Shown piece by piece: positions 30,891 through 40,704 of a DNA stretch of 64,000 nt. Each line of letters starts with the position of its first letter. Position 1 is the stretch's first letter. A model generated the notes under the pieces. The model did no database searches and had not been told where the DNA came from. It was given only the letters and a program-made list of their open reading frames with translations. The stretch covers positions 1,926,001 to 1,990,000 of the forward strand of contig JAMJFZ010000818.1 in assembly GCA_026225945.1 (NCBI GenBank). Direction: 5' to 3'. Origin of the DNA: Cricetomys ansorgei (taxonomy: Eukaryota > Chordata > Mammalia > Rodentia > Nesomyidae). A program made the position numbers and the translations under genes.

Positions 30891-31314
30891 GGTGGGGTGG
30901 GGGTGGGGATATAGGAGGGGTGTGCGTGTAGGGGGTGTGCGTGGCAATTATATCTTGGGCGCCATCTGGGCAAGCGTGCGGGAAGTGTCAAATGAGGTGC
31001 TGGGCTGGGAGGTAGTTGGTTTTCCCGAATGCCAGACCCTGGGGGACCTATACCCTTGGAGACTAAGCAGGGCACCTTGGATGCTGTAAAGCATTCTGAC
31101 TTGGCTCCCACCAACCCTCCCCACTTATTGGTACCACACCCCACGGCTGCTCTAATTTGGAATTCCAAATCCCTCCGGTCCCGAGTGGCACCTCGGAGTG
31201 GCTCATGAAGAGTGGCTATGTGTGTGAGCCGTGTGCGCGACCCCACATGCCTACAGCGCCAGAGCTGAGCTGTGAGGGTTAGGGTGTCATGTGCAGCCTG
31301 TGAGGCACACGGGG
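30891..31314. other. Unassigned sequence with a G/T-rich patch
   Basis: GGGGTG-rich at 30891-30945. The rest is single-copy-looking, with 'tctaatttggaattccaaat' (a short palindrome) near 31151. No gene recognised. Confidence 0.4.
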
Positions 31315-31317
31315 GTG

Positions 31318-31354
<37 letters not shown>
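31315..31354 (+). repeat. (CA)n microsatellite
   Basis: About 16 CA units after 'gcacacatacac'. Confidence 0.93.
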
Positions 31355-31357
<3 letters not shown>

Positions 31358-33590
31358 TGCTCACCCATCTGGACTTCACTGGGGGAAGATGCTCTGCGGT
31401 CACACTTGGCCTTCTTCCTCCAATCCTCCCCAGTGCGATTCACTTTCTTTGTGAGTCCAGGGAAGAGTGGATTTGGGTGGCACCGGGGTGCCCAGTCTGT
31501 CTCCCTGTGGGCCTGGAAGCTCTCAGTACTGTTCTGTGTGTCAAGATCCTGCACAGAGCAGGGTGGACATCTTTGGAGGTGAGAGCTATTAGCTCCGTGG
31601 GTGCCTCTCTTCCTGCTCGGGGGAACTACTGCTGTGATCTCATTTCTTGCCACCCTGAGTAAGCTGAGGACTCTGGAAATATAGTCTGCAAAGACAAGTG
31701 GGCCCCAGGGGGCCCTTCATCAGGCCTGAAGCCTTTTGATTGAGCTCAGAGGGTCAGGGGCTATCTTAGGAGTGGGCTTGGAAGAGCGAGGTAGTAGTCA
31801 GTCTGGGGCCGCAGACTCCAGCAACAAAGAGGGCTCCAGCATGGGGGATCCCAGGAGGAACTTCAGCTCTGCTTGCCTAAGGGTCAGTGATACTGGCTGC
31901 CTCTCCTCTGTTCTGTCTTTCTGGCTTTTGATGCCCTCATGCTCTCTGGATAAACACCAAGCCTACTTTGCTCCAGAGATCGTAATTAAACCACTTGGAG
32001 GTCCGTACACACCCACCAGCCAATCCGGACCAAGTCTGGGCTGTATGGCAGTGGGAAAGGATGGCTGACCCTACGGGACCAAGCTGGGTGATGGAAATGG
32101 GGGCAGGCTACAGACCCGACCAGGGAACTGCTAGGCTCCCTTCAGCCCATCCACTTCAGCTTCCCACCGGAGGTAATGGCTCGTCCCACCGGAACTCCCC
32201 CACTGCCAAGGGGACCTCATTCTCCTCACCCCAAAGCCATTCATCCATCTGAGATGGAATTTCTGAGCCAGAGACAGGTCAGCGGACAACCTGCGTGAGT
32301 TGGTTCTCATCCTCCATCACATGGGCCCTAGGGGCAGATCTCAGCTCTTCTTACTCCCAGAACCATCTTGCCAGTCCCCAGGAAGGTTTCTGGAGAACCA
32401 GATTGTACCAGTGCCTGATGTGAGGAACAGGCCTGGTGGAAAAGGCAGATGAGATGGGGACCAGGCAGAGAGGACAGATGAGAGAGCAGGGTATGAGAGC
32501 AAGAGACACAGGGACCGAAGACCACAGGACCCTCATGATGATAAAGGGCAGCCTGAGGCTTAGCCCTGAGTGGGCTTCGTGGCTCCTCATCCATTCACAG
32601 TGCTAGATGGTTCTAGGAAAGACCGGCATATGCAATCACACACCCCTGTGCCCAGAAAGCTCTGGGACCATGCTGCTACGCCACTAACAGCCACGGCAGC
32701 TCTAGGAAGCCCTGGAGACTTTAGAGAAAATGAGACACTCGGGGAGCCCCAGTAGCACACAGGATGGCTCTCTACAACAGACTGGTCTGGCTCGGTCTGG
32801 GTTCAAGACTGGGAAAGCCCAGATTGGATGAAAGGGAAGGTTTGTGCAGAGCACCATATAAGTTGAGGAAAGGAGACAGAAGAAACAGGGGTTGTGAAGT
32901 GCTCAGAGACTGGGGGGTCCCTCACCCTGTCCAATGAGGATCCTGCCCTCCCTCTCTTTGTGGTAAGGCCTGCTGGCCAGGAAGGTCTGCAGACCTTGGG
33001 AGATAGTGGCTAAGCATGGATGCCTCCCTGGCTCCTGGGTCACAGGCCTCACGTGTTTCCTGAGTGCAGACAGATATCTTGCACGGATGTATGTCTGCCA
33101 CCCAGGGGTCCTACCCAGGAAACTCAGACCCTCCGCTGGGCAGCTTGAGGACTGGCAGCCCCTCCAGCATGATGCCTCCTGAGTTGGAAATGTTCCTGTG
33201 TTTCAGTAACATGAGCCCAGGGCAGGAAAGAGAGACTTCAAAGTGCATGAGGCCAGGGGCACTGAGGCAGGGCTTGGGGTGGGGGTGGGGGGACATATGA
33301 AAATGTTAGAAAAGTGTTGGAGGGAAGGAGAGAAAGAACAGAATGTACCGTCCTGAATTAGAGGATAAGCAAAAGGAGGAGGGGACGGGAGAGGGTGGGG
33401 TCCGGGGATCTTCCTAGCCAGCACCTCCAGGCTCAGGGAAGCCTAGCCCCGAGGCTGGTAGAAGAAGCACTTTCTCTGGTACAGGACTGGCCCGTTTACC
33501 CACACATCTGCTGGTATGCCCAGCTCCCTGGATCACCGCCAACAGGAAATTCCTGGGACAAAGCGCTCCATTCGGACGCTTTTAAAACTT
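31355..33590. other. 2.2-kb stretch without recognisable transposons
   Basis: The longest block here with no SINE, LINE or LTR that I can recognise. Frames up to 110 codons on both strands have no recognised domains. Low repeat content is compatible with purifying selection on regulatory or non-coding RNA sequence, or with chance. Confidence 0.45.
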
Positions 33591-33759
33591 TCATTTACTT
33601 ATATATTTTTTTTCATGAGTGAGGAATGAACCAAAGGGAGGAAAAAAAAAAACAAAAGAAACCATCTGGTACTTGTGTATGTACATATACATATTAATAT
33701 TTTCTCTCACTCTGGTGGGGCCAGAGAGTTTCCGAACCCATTGTGTCTGCCCGGCCCCC

Positions 33760-33774
33760 CCCCCCCCCCCCCCG
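33760..33774 (+). repeat. Poly-C run
   Basis: An uninterrupted C tract of about 18 bases around this position, next to the CRE/X-box island. Length is approximate because such runs assemble poorly. Confidence 0.8.
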
Positions 33775-33784
33775 CTCTTCCCCT

Positions 33785-33880
33785 GGAAGGATCTGTGACC
33801 TCACACTCCCGTGATGTCACAACGCGTTGCCATGGGCCCCGCTTTATTATGTAAACAGAAAGGCTGTTTGGGACACTGGC
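33785..33880. promoter_or_regulatory. Candidate enhancer with CRE-like site and X-box half
   Basis: TGATGTCA (33812-33819) is followed 6 bp later by GTTGCCATGG (33826-33835), an X-box left half plus centre whose right half has decayed to GCCCC. 'tgacctcaca' (nuclear-receptor half-site-like) precedes and 'tttattatgtaaacag' (forkhead-like) follows. The same two words occur at 30787-30810 in the opposite order. Confidence 0.45.
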
Positions 33881-34285
33881 TGCCTTCACGGAGGGGTGGG
33901 GGTGGGGCAGCCCCGGGTGTTGTGTTTTCTTGGGAAGGCAGCTGGTTCGGAAGTCTGAGAAGCTGTGAAAATACTCGTACATACAGTTCCCTCTGCGCCC
34001 CGCGGCCTCTGGATGAGCCCCGGGCTGGGAACCAGAGCGGTGAGGTCAGCGCCCCGCTGCTCACTCCAGCCTGCCAGCGTGTTCTCGCTGGCCAGAAAGA
34101 GAACAAGGTTTCCAGCCAGTCACCGAAACTGCACTGAGCACCTACTGTGTGCTAGGAGTACTGGATGCATGACTAACGTGGGAATCGGCACCACCCCTCC
34201 GGACCTCAGCGGGGACACCACCCACCAGCGGTGCCGCGTGGGTTAAGGTCGCCGAAGGAAGCCTAAGTGCTGAGAATGAGGGTCC
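33881..34285. other. Unassigned sequence with ancient-repeat scrap
   Basis: 'ctgagcacctactgtgtgct' near 34135 is an ancient mammal-wide repeat word. No gene recognised. Confidence 0.4.
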
Positions 34286-34473
34286 GTTGGTGGACTGCTT
34301 TCCCAGCATGCACCGGGCCCTGGGTTCGCTACCTACAAACCACATAGACTAGGTGTGGTTGTGCATACCTGCAATCCCAGCACCTTAGACTCCAGGGATC
34401 AGAGGCTCAAGGTCATCACGGGGCTACATTGTGAGTTCCGGGCAAGCCTGGACTACTTGAGACCCTGTATCCG
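34286..34473 (+). mobile_element. ID+B1 composite SINE
   Basis: ID-like head ('ctttcccagcatgcaccggg', 'ccctgggttcgctacctac') then a diverged B1 ('ggttgtgcatacctgcaatc', 'gagaccctgtatccgaaagg'). Confidence 0.78.
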
Positions 34474-34727
34474 AAAGGAGAAGAGAAAGAGAAGGAGAAG
34501 AAGGAAGAATAAGAAAGAAAAAAGAAGAAAGAAGGGGGAGGAGGAGGAAGGGGAGGAGGAGGGAGAGAGGAGTAGGGAGGGGAGGAGGACGGAGGAGGAG
34601 GGGAGGCAGGAGGAGGGGGGAGGAGGAGGGAGGGAAGGAGGAGGGAGAGAGGAGGAGGGAGGGGAGGAGGAGGGAGGGGAGGAGGAGGGAGGGGAGGAGG
34701 AAAGGGAGGAGGGGAGGAGGAGGCTGC
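34474..34727 (+). repeat. 250-bp polypurine (GGA/GAA)n tract
   Basis: Almost pure purine on the plus strand, GAA-rich to the left and GGA-rich to the right, extending from the SINE tail. The Pro/Ser-rich minus-strand frame and the Glu/Arg/Gly-rich plus frame are artefacts of the repeat. Confidence 0.95.
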
Positions 34728-34889
34728 TACAGTAAGAAGAGTGGAAAGATGGAAAGAGGAAGCCACTTCAGTAAGCTGACTGGGAGGGCTTCTTGGAAGA
34801 GGTAACATGTTAGACCCACAGGAGCAGATGGCGATGACTGAGACAGGGACAGACACCCGTGTCAGACACTGTGGTGATATGTCATAGCC

Positions 34890-34905
34890 TGCTCGCTCTC
34901 GCTCG

Positions 34906-34956
<51 letters not shown>
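34890..34956 (+). repeat. (CT)n microsatellite
   Basis: 'ctcgctctcgctcgcgcgct' start, then about 22 pure CT units. Confidence 0.95.
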
Positions 34957-34958
<2 letters not shown>

Positions 34959-35080
34959 CCTGTTGCTATATAACTGAGTGCTACAATCTGGGTCATTTAT
35001 AAACAGAGGTTTATTTAGCTCCACTCTGGAGGCTGAAAAAGTACGAGCACATGATGTCATAGCCAGCGAGGGCCCCGCGC
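34957..35080 (-). mobile_element. MLT1-like MaLR LTR fragment, antisense
   Basis: 'tgttgctatataactgagtg', 'ctgggtcatttataaacaga', 'ggtttatttagctccactct' and 'ggaggctgaaaaagtacg' follow the inverted MLT1 order. Confidence 0.65.
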
Positions 35081-35130
35081 GGCGTCCTGCCCGGCGCGGC
35101 AGAGACGCCGCATGGTGAGATGCGGTGTCC
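35081..35130. other. Short CpG cluster
   Basis: Roughly ten CpGs in 50 bp ('gcgcggcgtcctgcccggcg'). Too short for a CpG island by itself. Confidence 0.5.
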
Positions 35131-35221
35131 GGATGGGCCCTTCCTCAGCCCGTGGCACAGCGAGAGCAGGGTGTGTTTTAAAATTATTACTGTTGTCTGG
35201 GCGGCACCTGTGTCGCATCTC

Positions 35222-35336
35222 TCCCGGGTCAGAGAGCAACTTCTCGGAGTCGGTCCTCTGTTTCCGCGTTCCCGTGGATCCTGGAGATCAAAATCTGGGC
35301 GTCAGGACAAGTACCGTTATCCACTGGGCCAGCCCT
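35222..35336 (-). mobile_element. B3A-type SINE, antisense
   Basis: 'gagcaacttctcggagtcgg', 'ggatcctggagatcaaaatc' and 'ccgttatccactgggccagc' in inverted order. Confidence 0.72.
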
Positions 35337-35639
35337 GAAGGACAGATTTAATTTGACCCAAAACCTGGGGAATACTTCTTGGAGTGGAGGAAGCACCATA
35401 GCTTTCGAGATGGAAATCGGGGTGCTAGCCCGGGGTGGGGACCACAACAGAACTCAAGAAGCACTTGTATGCCAAGTATTTTTTGCTCCAAACACCAAAG
35501 GAGTTAAACAAACATTATTAATCATATTCTGTCAATGACAAATGGAAGCCTTCAAGAGCTGAAGCTAGCCTGCCTGTCACCCCCCCCCCTCTGTACCCCA
35601 AGTATCTCACCCTTGCACTCAGCAGGAGGCTTAGCTCAC

Positions 35640-35786
35640 CCGCAAGGCAACATAGAAGGACACTGAAAGTCAGTCCCATGAACCAACAGGCAGCGGTAAA
35701 GAGGTAGCAGAGGCCAGAGAATGGCTCCAGAGGCTCCAAGGCAGCACCCCGCTGCCAGGACACGTCAAAGACGTCCTCTGTGTCAC
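35640..35786 (-). CDS. Low-confidence candidate internal exon, one membrane segment
   Basis: On the minus strand a 147-bp open segment lies between an 'attacag' acceptor-like site and a 'gtgagc' donor-like site. Both junctions fall in phase 1, so the exon would be symmetric and 49 codons long. Its translation has an acidic start (GDTEDVFDVSW), a middle of mixed residues (QRGAALEPLEPFSG) and a hydrophobic stretch (LCYLFTAACWFMGLTFSVLL) ending near CCLAG, like a single transmembrane helix. Against it: the polypyrimidine tract before the acceptor is poor, no partner exon is recognised nearby, and I do not recognise the family. It could be chance. No function is proposed. Confidence 0.18.
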
Positions 35787-36175
35787 CTGTAATATCCCCA
35801 CCATTGCCTACCGCGGCAAAGTGAGCGGGGTCAAAGGTCTTGAGTCCTAATTGGGCTCTGAAGCTAGTATGCTGTGTTACCACAGTCGGCCCGATTAACG
35901 TCTCTGTGCGGGGGATATCACAGAAGAAAGCTTTTCACTCAGTCGGCAGCTCAGTCAGGCTCTGGATGTGAGCCTGGGTCACCCCTGTACCCAAGTAACC
36001 TCCACGTCCCCTCTGCTGCCCCACCCCACCCTACTTGGTACAATTCTGTTCTTGTGTCCACCTCTGAGCATGCTCATATATCCCTTGGAACGTGTCCTCC
36101 CACACCCTCCATGTCACTCAGGGGTGACAATTTCCCCTCCCCAACCTAGGGTCCCTTCCTTTTAGCTTTAGTGGA
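35787..36175. other. Unassigned sequence
   Basis: No repeat or gene recognised. Confidence 0.35.
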
Positions 36176-36181
36176 AGGCAG

Positions 36182-36519
36182 TGTTGGGGAAGTTTATTTT
36201 TAGCTATGTTTGAAATGTTTTTAATGCCCTGTTGGAAAAAGGATGCATGGGCCTTCACGGTTTGTATCGTCTGCAGGTGTTGGATTTCCCTGGGGGATGT
36301 TTGATTGCTAATGATCTGCACATGCTATCAGTAGTAGAACACCTGAGGAGTTCTGGATCAATAAAAACACCTGAGCTGAGATGCTGGGGTTCCACTGTTG
36401 ATTGAGCATGGAGCTGGCCATGACAGTGGTTCCCTCTGCTGAGGTCTGGCAGGGTTGACATGTATGAAAGTACCTCCTTGTCTTGTTTGCTGAGCCACTG
36501 CTGGAGTCATACAACTACA
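36182..36519 (+). mobile_element. Solo LTR, unassigned class-II-type family, copy 2 (best preserved)
   Basis: A 338-bp element beginning TGTTGGGG and ending CAACTACA, flanked by a perfect 6-bp target duplication AGGCAG (36176-36181, 36520-36525). A polyadenylation hexamer lies in 'gatcaataaaaacacctgag' (about 36356). No primer-binding or coding region is adjacent, so it is a recombined solo LTR. A 6-bp duplication fits class II (ERVK-type) elements. Family name unknown to me. Confidence 0.88.
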
Positions 36520-36654
36520 AGGCAGGGTGGCACAGAGACACAATGGCTAGGCTTTAGAGTTAGATAACCCTGGGTCCCCAACCCAGCCTCCACACAAGCT
36601 GTGTGCTCCTGAGCAGGTCACATGCAGTCTCTGAATCTCAATTTCATTCTTTTT

Positions 36655-36745
36655 CTCCCTCCTCCTTCTCCTCCTCCTCTTCTTTCTCCTCCTCCTCCCC
36701 CCCTCCTCTTCCCCCTCCTCCTCCCCCTCCCCCCCCCCCCCGCCC
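36655..36745 (+). repeat. (CCT)n polypyrimidine tract with C run
   Basis: About 90 bp of CCT/CTT ending in about 14 C. It precedes an inverted B1 and probably derives from its tail. Confidence 0.93.
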
Positions 36746-36764
36746 TTCAGCTCTTTCTCTTCTA

Positions 36765-36885
36765 AAGGCAGGGTCTCATGTGTCCCAGGCTGACTTTGAA
36801 GTCACTAGCTGAGGATAACTTTGAACTCTTGACCTACCTGTCTGCACCTATTGAATGCTGGGATCACAGGCAGTGCCCGGTTTCC
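36765..36885 (-). mobile_element. B1-like SINE, antisense
   Basis: 'aaaggcagggtctcatgtgt', 'cccaggctgactttgaagtc' and 'tgaatgctgggatcacaggc'. Confidence 0.78.
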
Positions 36886-37140
36886 CTGAGTCTGTCTGTT
36901 TTATCTACACACTGAAGATCCAGATAGACTCTGTCTCGTGGGATTGGGGGTGGGTTGGACAGAAACACCACAGAGGCTCATGTTTTGACTGTTTCATTCT
37001 CTATAGAACTCTCAAGTGCCTAGACTAGGGATGGGCATGCAGTAGGTGCTCGATAACCAGCTGCTTGCATGAGCTAACGTCAGTAAAATAACCAGAGTCT
37101 GATAGATGATGAATCGCTGAAGTAGGAGCTGGTATCATCA
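36886..37140. other. Unassigned sequence
   Basis: 'gggcatgcagtaggtgctcg' near 37031 is an ancient-repeat word. No gene recognised. Confidence 0.35.
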
Positions 37141-38150
37141 CATTGTCTGTGCGTGTTTGCCTGTGCGTGTTTGCCTGTGCGTGTTTGCATGCGTGTGTTT
37201 GCCTGTGCGTGTTTGCATGTGTGTTTGCATGCATGTGTTTGCCTGTGTGTGTTTGCCTCTGCGTGTTTGCATGTGCATTTGCCAGTGCGTGTTTGCATGC
37301 ATGTGTTTGCCAGTGCGTGTTTGCCTGTGTGTGTTTGCCTGTGCGTGTTTGCATGTGTGTGTTTGCCTGTGCGTGTTTGTATGCGTGTGTTTGCCTGTGC
37401 CTGTTTGCATGCGTGTGTTTACCTGTGCGTGTTTGCCTCTGCGTGTTTGCATGTGCATTTGCCAGTGCGTGTTTGCATGCGTGTGTTTGCCAGTGCGTGT
37501 TTGCCTGTGTGTGTTTGCCTGTGCGTGTTTGCCTGTGTGTGTTTGCCTGTGCGTGTTTGCATGCGTGTGTTTGCCTGTGCGTGTTTGCATGCGTGTGTTT
37601 GCCTGTGCGTGTTTGCATGTGTGTTTGCATGCATGTGTTTGCCTGTGTGTGTTTGCCTCTGCGTGTTTGCATGTGCATTTGCCAGTGCGTGTTTGCATGC
37701 ATGTGTTTGCCAGTGCGTGTTTGCCTGTGTGTGTTTGCCTGTGCGTGTTTGCATGTGTGTGTTTGCCTGTGCGTGTTTGTATGCGTGTGTTTGCCTGTGC
37801 CTGTTTGCATGCGTGTGTTTACCTGTGCGTGTTTGCCTCTGCGTGTTTGCATGTGCATTTGCCAGTGCGTGTTTGCATGCGTGTGTTTGCCAGTGCGTGT
37901 TTGCCTGTGTGTGTTTGCCTGTGCGTGTTTGCCTGTGTGTGTTTGCCTGTGCGTGTTTGCATGCGTGTGTTTGCCTGTGCGTGTTTGTATGCATGTGTTT
38001 GCCTGTGCCTGTTTGCATGCGTGTGTTTACCTGTGCGTGTTTGCATGCGTGTGTTTGCCTGTGTGTGTTTGCATGCGTGTGTTTGCCTGTGCGTGTTTGT
38101 ATGCGTGTTTGCATGCGCGTGTTTGTATGCGCGTGTTTGCCTGTGTTGTG
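37141..38150 (+). repeat. 1-kb TG-rich higher-order minisatellite
   Basis: Built of 10-14-bp variants of 'tgtgcgtgtttgcc'. An approximate 180-bp sub-period exists (37261 against 37441), and 37167-37587 is identical to 37567-37987 by position-wise reading, an exact 400-bp period over about 421 bp. The unit has no stop in any frame of either strand, giving artefactual Cys/Val/Phe-rich (plus) and His/Thr/Gln-rich (minus) frames of up to 362 codons. Confidence 0.97.
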
Positions 38151-38861
38151 CACATAGTCTTCTCCATTGTATCGGACTCAGCTTTCACCCGAATTCTCTA
38201 TAAGGATGTTCGATGGATATTTTTTTCCTAGGACAGTAACTTGTGGGCAAGTAGTGACTAGGAGACAAAGGCTTCTTGGACCCAACCCTCGGGAACACTC
38301 ATTTTCATCCCACAGCCCAACACCTGTCACAAGCCCAGCCCGGGCTGGTGTCCACTCTACCTGCGGACAAGCGGTTGACGCCTGCTCTTCCTCCTCCCAC
38401 CTTGGGTCCCGACGCTGAGTCTTCGACTCTCCCTGTCGTCGACAGCATCCTGCCTGCGCTGTACACCGCAGCCACTCAGCCTCCAGTCGCCCGCATTGTG
38501 AAATTAGAAGCCATTCCCTACAGCACCCCATGCCTCTGTCTGTGCTGCCCGTTACCGAGTCCCAGAGCAGAGCACCCGGGCTCAGCTGAGTCACCCACGG
38601 AGTTCTCACAGCCTGGCCTAGGCTCCTAAACTCCCGTGGTGGCTGAGAACACGGAAGTTTATTCCCGGCCAGCCGGCATCAAAGCACCAGAGCGTGAGGT
38701 TGGTCTCATTGGTTCTAGACGGTTTCCTGCAGCCCCTGATGGCTGCTCTGTCTCTGTAAGTCCTTGACTTAGGGCAGCACCTGTGCGAGCTGTCTTCCCT
38801 CTCTGTCGTCTCCCATGGATTCAGAGCCTTCCCAAATCTACAACGACTGAGTCCTTTTTTT
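38151..38861. other. Unassigned sequence with moderate CpG
   Basis: CpG is modestly retained at about 38340-38500 ('gacgctgagtcttcgactct', 'tgtcgtcgacagc'). The 117-codon plus frame and 143-codon minus frame overlap and show no recognised domain. Confidence 0.4.
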
Positions 38862-38937
38862 CCCTTTTTTGAGACAGGGTCTCACTGTGTAGCTCTGGCT
38901 GGCCATGAACTCACTACGTAGACCAGGCTGGCCGCAG
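38862..38937 (-). mobile_element. B1 SINE, antisense, truncated
   Basis: 'tttgagacagggtctcactg' and 'gaccaggctggcc'. The left half is missing. Confidence 0.85.
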
Positions 38938-39639
38938 AATGGGAGTAAAGTCATATGTCCTCACGCTCAGCCTTCCATTCAGTGTTAAGATCATTCTGTG
39001 AGGATGTCTGAAAGCTACCATTTCCAAGCAAGGTCATACCCCTGGGGTAGGGACAACTTGGGGGACACACCTCAGCCCACTTCAGAGGGTCATTGTGCTG
39101 GGGGTCCCCAGGGCTTACTAAAAATGTCACCTGCTTCCTTGCATCCTTCCACAGGAAATCCCTATGGTGGCACCCCAACTTTGCAGGTCCTCCCTCATGA
39201 ACCCACTGATTAGCCCTACATGCAGGTGTGGGGTGTGAGAGAGAGAGTCACAATCTCAGAATCCCAGGATACCAGGAGGGGAAGGAAGGAGCTGACTTCA
39301 AAATTAAAAACCCTGACAGACCAGCGGGTTTTAGCTGTGAGGGTGAGCCTGTTGCTGCTTGTCGGATCCGGATCCGAGCGGTTCATCAAAGGGATGCTGC
39401 GCAAGCTTCCTCTTCCCTCCTCAGCTGTTCCTGTCTGAGCATGCGCCTCAGCCCTGCCTTCCTCCCCTCCCTCTGCCTTCTCCTCTCACCAAGGGCCCTG
39501 TCTCTTTCCTCCTCTGCCCGTTGGGTGTCCACGTCTTCCTTTTGCCTTCCCCATGCAGTCCTGTCTCCTTTTGTACAGTAAGATAAACATTTGCTCAACC
39601 ACTAGAGGCGCTACAGAATTCCGGTGCCAACATGGCGTG
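38938..39639. other. Unassigned sequence
   Basis: No repeat or gene recognised. Pyrimidine-rich 39405-39580 gives open frames with no recognised domain. Confidence 0.35.
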
Positions 39640-39760
39640 CGTTACTCCTCCTCAGCTGCTGTGACGAAACCCTTGAGTCTGGATGAGTTATAAGCAACAG
39701 AAGAAACATACAAGCTCATGACCAAGGGGTCACAGAGGTGGTATCTGGGGAGGGCAGCTT
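39640..39760 (-). mobile_element. MaLR-type LTR fragment, antisense
   Basis: 'gttactcctcctcagctgct', 'gtgacgaaacccttgagtct' and 'gagttataagcaacagaaga' match the inverted start of MLT1-like/rodent MaLR LTRs. Confidence 0.5.
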
Positions 39761-39889
39761 CTCACCGTGCTCCACGCAGCCAAAAGGCAAACCATTTCTC
39801 TGCTGGTCACCAGGACCCTGCTCTTACAGGATCCAAAAGCCCCATTCTTAATACCAACACGCTGGGTAGTCAGTGTCGGCATGTGGATT

Positions 39890-40063
39890 TCTTTTTAATG
39901 TGCCTGAGTGTGTGTCCGCATGTATACATGTCGCGTTACCGTTATGCAGAGCCTGCAGAGGTCAGAAGAGGGCATTCGATCCACTGAGCACCATGTGGGC
40001 GCAGGGAATTGAACCTGAGTCCTCCGCAAGGGCAGCAAGCTTTCTTAGCGGCGGAGCCCCAAC
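39890..40063 (-). mobile_element. B2/B3 SINE, antisense
   Basis: 'tgcagaggtcagaagagggc', 'gcgcagggaattgaacctga' and 'agcaagctttcttagcggcg'. Confidence 0.8.
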
Positions 40064-40704
40064 GTGTGGATTCTGGAGGCCCCTGCCACCAGTACATGAA
40101 GACAAATAGGAGCTCAGGGCTTGGGGTCATCATCCTCCTTCCTACCTTGTCTCTCTGCTGCCTCCTCTGCGCCTCCATCCTTTCCATCCGTGCTCCTCCA
40201 TCCTTCAGGCCGATTCAACCAACACTGCCCCACCTTACCCCGTCCTTGTGGCAAGGGTTACCTTTGTTATCTCATGCCTGCCTTGTTTCCCACCCCACCC
40301 CCATCCTCCCCTCTTTTCTTCTCACTCTGACACCCCCCCCACACACACCTCACCCCTGGAGAACCTTTGACACCATGGTACCTGTCCCTGCTACCCAGTC
40401 ATCATACCTCCGCATCCTGCACAGGAACGGTACGCTGTACCATAGACCTTTCTGGAGGTGCTGGAGCCATAGAGGCCTTGGGCCTGCCAGCCCTGAGCTG
40501 AACATGTCTGATTGCACAGGAGCAGTCAGAGGAAGCCAGTGTGAGGAGAAAAGCCATCAGGGCAGGAGAGGCTTCTGCTGCGGCTCTGGGCTGCCTGCCT
40601 AAGAGGGATGGGTATGCGGGGAGCTTTGAGCTGGACTCAGAACGCCTGGACAGGTGGAGGAGGATGGGTACCCAGCTGCAAAAGCTGTAGGTATAAAGGA
40701 AGTT
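40064..40704. other. Unassigned sequence
   Basis: The 197-codon plus frame starting at 40009 begins inside the inverted SINE and continues to 40602 without a recognisable domain. Judged non-coding. Confidence 0.4.

Noticed and set aside
35052..35059. A third TGATGTCA CRE-like word
   Set aside because: It lies inside a MaLR LTR fragment and has no adjacent X-box core.
34416..35060. 214-codon Pro/Ser-rich minus-strand frame
   Set aside because: Runs through the polypurine tract, the CT microsatellite and a MaLR fragment. A repeat artefact.
37141..38150. CRISPR-like array
   Set aside because: Spacers are variants of the repeat itself, and the window is clearly mammalian.
37143..38231. Frames of 334-362 codons (plus) and up to 277 codons (minus) rich in Cys/Val/Phe or His/Thr/Gln
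   Set aside because: All frames are open because the minisatellite unit has no stop on either strand. No codon bias, start context or unique domain.
38276..38629. 117-codon frame with mild CpG retention, considered as an exon
   Set aside because: A 143-codon frame overlaps on the other strand, there is no domain, and flanking splice sites are weak.
40009..40602. 197-codon plus-strand frame
   Set aside because: The start codon lies in an inverted B2/B3 SINE and the remainder shows no domain.
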